Source: an uncultured Clostridia bacterium (GTDB lineage: Bacteria > Bacillota > Clostridia > Lachnospirales > Anaerotignaceae). From it: a stretch of 5,458 nt of DNA. The stretch spans positions 1 through 5,458 of the forward strand of contig CAMQRG010000134.1 in the NCBI GenBank assembly GCA_947036475.1, read 5' to 3'. The translations under genes and the position numbers were made by a program. The notes beneath the pieces were generated by a model. That model saw nothing but the letters and a program-made list of their open reading frames with translations, was not told the DNA's origin and made no database searches. This document shows positions 1 to 5,458 of the stretch, piece after piece. Numbering within the stretch: the stretch's first letter is position 1; each line of letters opens with the position of its first letter.

Positions 1-34
1 GTCTCGTGGGCTCGGAGATGTGTATAAGAGACAG
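1..34. other. Illumina Nextera transposase adapter (sequencing artefact)
   Basis: These 34 bases match the Nextera Read 2 adapter, ending in the transposon mosaic end (AGATGTGTATAAGAGACAG, positions 16-34). This is library-preparation sequence left untrimmed at the contig end, not genomic DNA. Read on the plus strand it gives a spurious start (ATG at 6) and the peptide MCIRDR. Read on the minus strand, in the frame of the adjacent regulator gene, it gives VSYTHL. Both peptides are familiar adapter translations in metagenomic protein sets. Genomic sequence starts at base 35. Confidence 0.98.
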
Positions 35-335
35 GGCCCAGCTTGCCTATACTCAGCTTGAGCCGCTCCGAAGGTATGGTGATGCTGTCGGAAACGCTGT
101 TGATACGTTCAGTATATGTTTTGCGGATACTGCGCTGGAAATCCATAAAACCGGTATAGCCAAGCGTTCTTGTAAAGCGTATCACTGAAGAATCGCTGAC
201 GTGCAGCCGCTTCGCAATCTCCGTTGAAGTAATAAAACACGCCTCCGCAAAGTTATCCAATATAAATTCGGCAATCAGTTTTTCTTTTTTCGTCAGTTTC
301 ACGCCCATCAGCCGCGCCTGCAGTTCTTCCGTCAT
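35..335 (-). CDS. MurR/RpiR-family transcriptional regulator, N-terminal part (3' end missing)
   Basis: This is the DNA-binding part of a cytoplasmic regulator of the MurR/RpiR (HTH_6) family. Members usually control sugar-phosphate or amino-sugar genes and sense a phosphosugar through a C-terminal SIS domain. The 100 visible residues start MTEELQARLMGVKLTKKEKL. The family signature follows: LTKKEKLIAEFILDN at residues 14-28, then the helix-turn-helix at about 36-58 (TSTEIAKRLHVSDSSVIRF), then LGYTGFMDFQ at 58-67. Family proteins are usually about 280 residues, so roughly two thirds, including any SIS domain and the ligand clue, lies beyond the contig end. The frame runs on into the adapter, and codon 101 (bases 33-35) is already chimeric. 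The ATG at 335 is chosen because GGAGGT lies at the right distance; the internal ATG at codon 10 lacks this support. The giant gene lies upstream on the same strand, 124 bases away. The regulated sugar cannot be inferred. Confidence 0.93.
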
Positions 336-341
336 CGTTCC

Positions 342-348
342 AACCTCC
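342..348 (-). promoter_or_regulatory. Ribosome binding site of the RpiR-type regulator
   Basis: The minus strand reads GGAGGTT, a near-perfect Shine-Dalgarno sequence, about seven bases before the ATG at 335. It fixes this start rather than the in-frame ATG nine codons later. Confidence 0.85.
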
Positions 349-378
349 GTTTCAAGCCGCCTTATCCCCATTTTACCT

Positions 379-408
379 ATTATAAACATATCCGTCGGAC
401 AATTTCAA
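379..408 (-). promoter_or_regulatory. Sigma-A-type promoter of the RpiR-type regulator
   Basis: On the minus strand a -35 box TTGAAA (408-403) and a perfect -10 box TATAAT (384-379) are separated by 18 bases. Transcription would start near base 372, giving a leader of about 37 bases that contains the ribosome binding site. The regulator can therefore be expressed independently of the giant gene upstream. The spacer contains a short dyad, TCCG-A-CGGA on this strand (plus-strand 391-399), which sits where an operator could lie. It is too short to call one. Confidence 0.72.
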
Positions 409-459
409 TAGTCAGAAAGAAACAAACGCGAATGCGCCGCATAAAATACATACGCCGGC

Positions 460-3400
460 CTATTTCACAAGGTTCTCCAGCCGGACAAGCCGTTCAATAT
501 CATTTGCGACATATACCGATGCGGCAAGATGCTGGTCATAGCGGATACAGCTGCCTGCGTCCGGCCTGCGCGGCGAAATGACAACTTCGTTCAGCCGCCC
601 CAGCGTCAGGCTGCGCTCAAACGCCCGCTGGTATTCCTCTTCCAGCACCTGCAGAATATCCCTTGCATTTTGCAGGCAGACCATGGAGAGGTCATAAACC
701 GCTTCTTTTGACGCACCCCTGATAAAGCCGGGCATGACATACGGCAGTATCAGATTGATGGAAGGAATCAGGTTACCGTCCTCCTCCGTTTCCTGCTCCA
801 CGCTGTCCCCGCCCAAAAACGGGTACATGGACGTTTCCACAAACCATGTCCGTAAAGACGGAATAAAATACACGCTTTCGGCTTTTCTGCCCTGTATGTC
901 CATCAAATCCCGCCCGCGTCCGGAAAGTATGCCAACAATGATGCGGTCGATTTCCACATTCTCCAACTGAAACAGCCGGTTCAACTCCTTCATGCGGTAG
1001 CCCTTATGCAGAAGGTCGTCCGCCAGTATGACAGGACGCCGAAAGGATTTTATCATCTTCACCTGCGAAGTCAACGGAAGATACTGCGGAAATTCTGTGA
1101 TACGGAAGGAACGGATATCCGGCCGGAACGCTTTTTCCGTATGCAGTACCTTTGTGACTGTATTCGGAATGACAATGCCCTTCAATATCTTGCCGAAAGG
1201 TACGCACATGCTTTCGCCCAGCTGCCGCACAGGGAGCGATTCACGCGGCACGCCGTTTGCCTTTGTAATCAAATCTATCAGGCGGTTATGCATGATTCCC
1301 GCGTCAAAAGAAATCACCAGTTCGCCCGGATAGAGCTTCGTGAGGGCTGTCTGAAAACGGCAGTGCGCCTCCTTCAGCGTCCGCAGCACGCGTTCATTGC
1401 CGTTAAACGGCTCTTTCAGAACAGTCTGAACATTATGGTAGAGTGTAACAGGGTTTTTCATATCCACCACAAAGCACTCTCTTGCCCCACCCGTTTCCAG
1501 CGGCAGAAAGCCCTGCCTTTCCAAAACCTCCGCATATTTTTTCCGCACGCCGCCCTTTTTGGGGCTGAAAATGGCATAGGTCGCATCATCGCCGAGGGCT
1601 TTGGCAAGGGCTTCGGTCAGGAGAATCTGCTCCAGTTCGTCAATCCGCGAATGTTCCCGCGAATAACAGGCCGTTGCCAGCACAATCTTCCCCGAAGTAT
1701 GCTCCCTGATATAGCTGGCGGTTTCCATATCGCCAAACTCGCGGTAAAGTTCTGTGGTGGCAAGCGTACGCCAGACAATCGCACCTTCCAGACGCGTTTC
1801 CCCTTCATGGTTCAGTACGACCGTCATACGGGCATTTTCCTCCGCAAATGCCTCCAAAAGAGGCGTAGCAGTTTCGGTGCCGCCCAGCCCGCGTCGAAGC
1901 TGTTCCTCCCCTTCCCAGCCTGCGGCAAAGTGGACAATCTCCACAGCCTCCGTTTTCAAAAGCTGTTTATACTGCGGTTCTCGCAAATAAAGGCTGTTTT
2001 CATAAATATAATTCTGCGCCACAGGGTCAATGAGGTTGGAAATATCGCGGTTATTGTCGATATTTTCCCGAATACGCGTAGAACTGATGTCCTCAAAATG
2101 CGTCGGCAGTTTCAGCTCGACAACACCGCCCTGTATGGCGGCATAGGCGTTTTCGTGCTGTTCCGCGCCGCTCTGCCCGCTTTCCCGCCGAAAAAGGATA
2201 TGCGGGAAGGTATGAATGGAGTGTTCCTCCGGCTCTTTGCGGTAGGAAGATGCGTTCTGCACCACATCGCTCCCCGCCACCATATAGACCTCTTTCCCCG
2301 GGAACAACCCCCGCAGATGCTCCAAATCGGCAGGATTGGCAATATTTACAGGAATATTCTCCGGGAAAAGATAGATGTTTTCCTCGTTCGCAACGGAAAT
2401 ATTCAGTATCTTCCGCCGCACCATATGCGGCTGTGTTTTTTTCGACCACGAAAATTCATCCAGTGCGAGATAGACCATAAAGCCCATATCTCGAATTTCT
2501 CTGGCAATCTCCTTATGCCCCAGCGAAAAGGGGTCGAATGTGCCGGGGAAAAATGCCACCCGCCCCGGCTCCTGAAAACGGAGCGCGCCATAGCGGAATT
2601 GATAATCACTGATAAAACGGTAAATATGGTTCCATGCCATCGTATCGTTGAAGAACGTCAGTTCCGGTGGATTATCGCGTCCACAGAGCGAGAGCAGTTT
2701 TTTACCGAGAAAAGTGAAAATGTCCTTTTTTTCCTGCAAAGAAAGCGTATCCATGCCGAACAGCTCATGTCCAATGACATAGAACGCTTCGCGGCTGACG
2801 TTTTCCTGATAGCTTGCCACGCCGCTCAGAAGCATGCCCAGCATTTTTTTCCAGCGGGCGCGGTTGATGGCGATATATTCCGGAAAACGCCGCAGATAGC
2901 CGCCGTAATGCCGCAGCATCACGCCCAGCGTATCCAAAGCAACGCTGGCAATTCTGTCATTCGTACTGATTAACAGACGGCGCAGGTCAATCAGGAATTC
3001 GTCCAGTTCCTTCGGGTGGAGGTACATGGCGTATTCCCCGAGATACTGCGGGATATATTTGGAAAACTCAAATTCTCCGATTTCCAGCCCCTTCGTCAGC
3101 TCTATGGCAACCTCATTCCGCTGGTCCCATGAAAGCAAAGGTGCAAGCCGGACGAGCGTTTCCCCTGCATAATGGCGCACGCTGACCTGATCGCTGGTTT
3201 TCAGCAGATTGGAAAGGTGCGTAGCAACGTGCAGCTTCGGCATCACCACACCACGCCGCACACGCTCATACAACAGTTCCATATTTATAATCTTGATTTT
3301 CCATGGCGTAGCAGATTTCAGGTTTTCCAGAAAAATATCGGAAACTACGCGCCCGTCCTCAAAAATACGGTGAAAGGAAAGCCCGCTGATACGGTGCAGT

Positions 3401-5307
3401 ATCCCATAGGCTTCGCCGATGAGGTAGAGCAGGAATTGCAGGCTGACGTTGCCCCTTGCGGATATTTTTTCCACAATTCGGAACACTCTTTCGCCCGCGT
3501 CCTCCATGCCGGAAAAGGTTTCCGTCATATCCTTCAGGGCTAAGAGAGCAGCTGCGCGCAGTTCCAGAGAGACACGTACGGAATATGCCTCCAGAAAATC
3601 CAGAAAAACACCCCTGCTCCTTTCCCTCAGCAGTTCAGCCGGAACAGATGGCATGGTATCCAGCAGAACAAAAGCAGTGTCCTCATCCCAGTCCGTTTTT
3701 TTATAATATTCCAGTAAAAGTGCAATATATGCCGCGCCCTGCTCCGGCTTGCTGTTCTGCGCCAGAGCAGTCACGACGCGTTTCAGCCCATAGCCCAGCC
3801 AGCGTTTATGGCGGTCTATCATCTTGTGATCCGGTTCTACAATCTGCCGCAGATACCGCTCCCACATGTCAAGGCTTGTCACTTCGTCCAGAACGATATC
3901 CGCATCAGCCGGCAATTCCTTGCCATATTCCACGTCATACCGCGCAATGATATTACCGAGCAGATCTGCCGCCTGTCTGCGAATATCGCCCTCTCTGTGA
4001 AACATCAGTTCATAGAGAAAGCCCAGCGCCATCTGCTTCTGTTTCTGCGTCATATAGGTGAAATATTCCGAAAAAATATTCAGGTAGGCACGCGAATTTT
4101 TCCAGTCGCGCGTACTCCGCGCCGCCTCTAAAATATCGCCGAAAGAGGTTTCGCGGCTCAGCTTATGCATCAGGCGGATATTATGGTCAACCGCCGTACG
4201 CTTAAACGCCTCTACCGTTTCCTCAGCTGTCAGCAGGGCACGTTCCTTCTGCCGGACAGCCGTCAGGCCTTCCTCCGTTAGTTCCACATTCACGCCCAGC
4301 GCGCACATATATTCCTCAAAATCCACAAGACGCGAATAAACATGGCGGTATCGTTCTTCTTTTGCCGCGTCCACGTTGTCCAGCTTATCCAGAATGACAC
4401 GAAAAGAGTCTTCCAGTGTGTAAAAACCCATAATTTCCCTGCCGTTTTCATAGCCTCTGCTTTTTACGCGGAAATCAGCATAAATCAATATCAGAGATTC
4501 CACAGTCAGATTTTCCAGTTCCAAGTCCCATGTGGAATGGTTCGCGGCAATATGCCCGATGTCTTCCAACGAGTGCCCGCGAAACCAAATATCCGTATAA
4601 TAATAATGCAGATAAGGAATCCGCCTGACTTCACTGTCCCTGCAGCCATATTTGCCGATATCATGTCCCGCCGCTGCACCGGAAATCAGCCCCAAATCGA
4701 CCGGCACGCCAGCCTCTGCCAGCTGCCTGCCAACATGCATGGCAACATGATGCACCCCTGCAACATGCGCCAGAGTGTCAAACGGCATGACTTCCCGCCC
4801 AAGCCGCATCAGCTCATAAATCCACTGTCCGCGAAAACATTCCAGAAACTGCCCATACTCCTCTCTGTAAGGACTTTCCGCGACTTCTCTCTCCTCCGCA
4901 AACACAAAATCCCGCGTTCGCGAAAAAGGCAGACGTTCGCGCTCCTGTTCCAGAAACACCCGCAGAGCCGCCAGATAAAAGAAAACTGCCCCGCGCGGCA
5001 GAGGTTCCAGACAAATATCCTTCCGGGCAGGGTAAATCTCCTGTATGAGAAAACGGTAGGTATAGGAGAGCCAGCCCTCCTGCGGCGTTTTCCCCGCAAG
5101 CGTTTCCATTGCCCCCGCACAGAGCTCCAGCACAGCGGCACAGGAAACTTCCCCGCGAAAAATATCCTCCAGCCCTTCCAGCCAGCGTTCCCGTTGCAGC
5201 AGGGCAAGGACGGTCTTTTTTTTCAGCCCCTCCTTCCGCAGAAAACTCTTTTCTGTCAGTGTGGTCAGCAGTGTTTTATAAAATATGTGGATTTGTTTTT
5301 TTTGCAT
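460..5307 (-). CDS. Giant multidomain protein: HD phosphohydrolase, HEAT-like repeats, NadD-like adenylyltransferase, GNAT-like and PRTase-like domains
   Basis: A 1615-residue, probably cytoplasmic protein; no signal peptide or clear membrane segment is visible. Residues 1-170 are unrecognised. An HD domain spans about 176-285, with likely metal ligands H181, H215-D216, H245, H257 and D278, spaced as in YqeK-type hydrolases. Residues 360-900 are helical with HEAT-like units near 441, 581, 708, 783 and 836. A NadD/NMNAT-like nucleotidyltransferase spans about 915-1112: PGTFDPFSLGH (921-931), VAGSD (1010-1014), ISSTRIREN (1074-1082) and a NadD-like end NYIYENSLYLRE. A tentative GNAT-like fold follows (1120-1285; YAEVLERQGFLPL), without a clear QxxGxG acetyl-CoA loop. 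Then a type I PRTase-like domain (about 1325-1500) with VILADDLLHKG (1426-1436), and an unrecognised tail. NadD alone is about 190-215 residues, so this is a large fusion. The ATG at 5307 is supported by AAGGGG and an upstream promoter; an in-frame TTG at 5367 overlaps the -35 box. The stop is TAG. Joining nucleotide transfer and hydrolysis suggests nucleotide or NAD-like metabolism; the substrate is unknown. Confidence 0.93.
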   Translation of the reverse strand: MQKKQIHIFYKTLLTTLTEKSFLRKEGLKKKTVLALLQRERWLEGLEDIFRGEVSCAAVLELCAGAMETLAGKTPQEGWLSYTYRFLIQEIYPARKDICLEPLPRGAVFFYLAALRVFLEQERERLPFSRTRDFVFAEEREVAESPYREEYGQFLECFRGQWIYELMRLGREVMPFDTLAHVAGVHHVAMHVGRQLAEAGVPVDLGLISGAAAGHDIGKYGCRDSEVRRIPYLHYYYTDIWFRGHSLEDIGHIAANHSTWDLELENLTVESLILIYADFRVKSRGYENGREIMGFYTLEDSFRVILDKLDNVDAAKEERYRHVYSRLVDFEEYMCALGVNVELTEEGLTAVRQKERALLTAEETVEAFKRTAVDHNIRLMHKLSRETSFGDILEAARSTRDWKNSRAYLNIFSEYFTYMTQKQKQMALGFLYELMFHREGDIRRQAADLLGNIIARYDVEYGKELPADADIVLDEVTSLDMWERYLRQIVEPDHKMIDRHKRWLGYGLKRVVTALAQNSKPEQGAAYIALLLEYYKKTDWDEDTAFVLLDTMPSVPAELLRERSRGVFLDFLEAYSVRVSLELRAAALLALKDMTETFSGMEDAGERVFRIVEKISARGNVSLQFLLYLIGEAYGILHRISGLSFHRIFEDGRVVSDIFLENLKSATPWKIKIINMELLYERVRRGVVMPKLHVATHLSNLLKTSDQVSVRHYAGETLVRLAPLLSWDQRNEVAIELTKGLEIGEFEFSKYIPQYLGEYAMYLHPKELDEFLIDLRRLLISTNDRIASVALDTLGVMLRHYGGYLRRFPEYIAINRARWKKMLGMLLSGVASYQENVSREAFYVIGHELFGMDTLSLQEKKDIFTFLGKKLLSLCGRDNPPELTFFNDTMAWNHIYRFISDYQFRYGALRFQEPGRVAFFPGTFDPFSLGHKEIAREIRDMGFMVYLALDEFSWSKKTQPHMVRRKILNISVANEENIYLFPENIPVNIANPADLEHLRGLFPGKEVYMVAGSDVVQNASSYRKEPEEHSIHTFPHILFRRESGQSGAEQHENAYAAIQGGVVELKLPTHFEDISSTRIRENIDNNRDISNLIDPVAQNYIYENSLYLREPQYKQLLKTEAVEIVHFAAGWEGEEQLRRGLGGTETATPLLEAFAEENARMTVVLNHEGETRLEGAIVWRTLATTELYREFGDMETASYIREHTSGKIVLATACYSREHSRIDELEQILLTEALAKALGDDATYAIFSPKKGGVRKKYAEVLERQGFLPLETGGARECFVVDMKNPVTLYHNVQTVLKEPFNGNERVLRTLKEAHCRFQTALTKLYPGELVISFDAGIMHNRLIDLITKANGVPRESLPVRQLGESMCVPFGKILKGIVIPNTVTKVLHTEKAFRPDIRSFRITEFPQYLPLTSQVKMIKSFRRPVILADDLLHKGYRMKELNRLFQLENVEIDRIIVGILSGRGRDLMDIQGRKAESVYFIPSLRTWFVETSMYPFLGGDSVEQETEEDGNLIPSINLILPYVMPGFIRGASKEAVYDLSMVCLQNARDILQVLEEEYQRAFERSLTLGRLNEVVISPRRPDAGSCIRYDQHLAASVYVANDIERLVRLENLVK

Positions 5308-5314
5308 AGGCAGT

Positions 5315-5320
5315 CCCCTT
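5315..5320 (-). promoter_or_regulatory. Ribosome binding site of the giant multidomain gene
   Basis: The minus strand reads AAGGGG seven bases before the ATG at 5307. This supports the ATG and a 1615-residue product over the upstream in-frame TTG at 5367, which would add 20 residues. Confidence 0.78.
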
Positions 5321-5338
5321 CTGTTGGTTTTTCCTATT

Positions 5339-5367
5339 ATTTTAACATTCCTCCCCAGCCCTTTCAA
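5339..5367 (-). promoter_or_regulatory. Sigma-A-type promoter of the giant multidomain gene
   Basis: On the minus strand TTGAAA (5367-5362) and TAAAAT (5344-5339) are separated by exactly 17 bases. Each box matches the vegetative consensus at five of six positions. Transcription would start near 5332, leaving a leader of about 24 bases that carries the ribosome binding site. The TTG of the -35 box is in frame with the gene and could be mistaken for its start; if this promoter is used, that codon is not in the message. Confidence 0.68.
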
Positions 5368-5387
5368 TAGAAATCCCTTTGTTTCAG

Positions 5388-5416
5388 ATATTTCCCATAT
5401 ACATAGATTTTTTCAA
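5388..5416 (-). promoter_or_regulatory. Possible second, weaker upstream promoter
   Basis: On the minus strand TTGAAA (5416-5411) and AAATAT (5393-5388) are separated by 17 bases, about 49 bases upstream of the better promoter. The -10 box is poor, and AT-rich DNA gives such matches easily. If it is used, the in-frame TTG at 5367, preceded by AAGGGA, would be transcribed. Confidence 0.3.
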
Positions 5417-5442
5417 TCATTTCTATTCTTTTTACATAATTC

Positions 5443-5458
5443 ATTCTATTATTCTATT
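5443..5458. repeat. Short tandem direct repeat (2 x 8 bases) at the window end
   Basis: ATTCTATT occurs twice back to back (5443-5450 and 5451-5458), with the related TTCTATT at 5421-5427. This lies in the AT-rich DNA upstream of the giant gene's promoters. It may be simple low-complexity sequence, an UP-like element or part of a binding site. The second copy ends exactly at the window edge, so the real copy number is unknown. Confidence 0.45.

Noticed and set aside
415..450. Possible terminator between the giant gene and the regulator
   Set aside because: There is a palindrome ATGCGCCGCAT (432-442) followed on the minus strand by a T-rich stretch, but the stem would be only four base pairs with a three-base loop and the T tract is broken. 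I cannot support a terminator call.
2093..2449. A 118-codon minus-strand frame inside the giant gene
   Set aside because: It is in another frame over the NadD-like region, is Cys/Gly/Arg-rich without a domain, and would require an internal frameshift for which there is no sign, since the main frame is continuous.
1006..2973. A 655-codon open frame on the plus strand
   Set aside because: It lies wholly antisense to the giant gene. Its translation is rich in H, R, P, F and C with no recognisable domain, and the opposite strand encodes clear NadD-like and other motifs across the same bases.
460..5307. Toxin, defence or non-ribosomal/polyketide megaenzyme
   Set aside because: The size is suggestive, but there are no adenylation, carrier, ketosynthase, NTPase or nuclease motifs. 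The visible motifs are HD, NadD-like and PRTase-like.
4342..5370. A 342-codon open frame on the plus strand
   Set aside because: It is antisense to the HD-domain half of the giant gene, with low-complexity basic composition and no motif. It also runs through the giant gene's ribosome binding site and promoter.
35..5458. CRISPR arrays, tRNA or rRNA genes, insertion sequences
   Set aside because: Coding sequence fills nearly all of the window. No regularly spaced repeats, cloverleaf-like segments, transposase motifs or long inverted repeats were seen; the only transposon-derived bases are the adapter's mosaic end.

Overview
The window looks like one end of an assembled contig, probably metagenomic, from a low-to-mid GC Gram-positive bacterium. 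My best guess is Bacillota, class Clostridia, possibly Lachnospiraceae. The reasons are purine-rich Shine-Dalgarno sites, sigma-A-type promoters in AT-rich gaps, a MurR/RpiR-type regulator, and a NadD-like domain closest in its signature motifs to the Bacillus-type enzyme. The taxon is an inference; there is no rRNA or marker gene here.

Layout, all genes on the minus strand. Bases 1-34 are not genomic: they match the Illumina Nextera transposase (Read 2) adapter, so the true contig end is base 35. Bases 35-335 hold the first 100 codons of a MurR/RpiR-family transcriptional regulator, cut off by the contig end. Bases 336-459 are a short gap with this regulator's own promoter and ribosome binding site. 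Bases 460-5307 are one uninterrupted gene for a 1615-residue multidomain protein. Bases 5308-5458 are an AT-rich upstream region with a good promoter and ribosome binding site for the giant gene.

The giant protein is the notable content. In order it appears to carry: an uncharacterised N-terminal segment; an HD-type metal phosphohydrolase domain with YqeK-like spacing; about 550 residues of helical HEAT-like repeats; a nicotinate-nucleotide adenylyltransferase (NadD/NMNAT)-like domain; a tentative GNAT-like domain; a type I phosphoribosyltransferase-like domain with an altered PRPP loop; and an unrecognised tail. In many Bacillota nadD and the HD hydrolase gene yqeK are neighbours, so finding both activities in one chain, with a possible PRTase, suggests a dedicated nucleotide or NAD-like metabolic machine whose substrate cannot be read from sequence. 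The RpiR-type gene lies downstream with its own promoter, so a functional link between the two is unproven.
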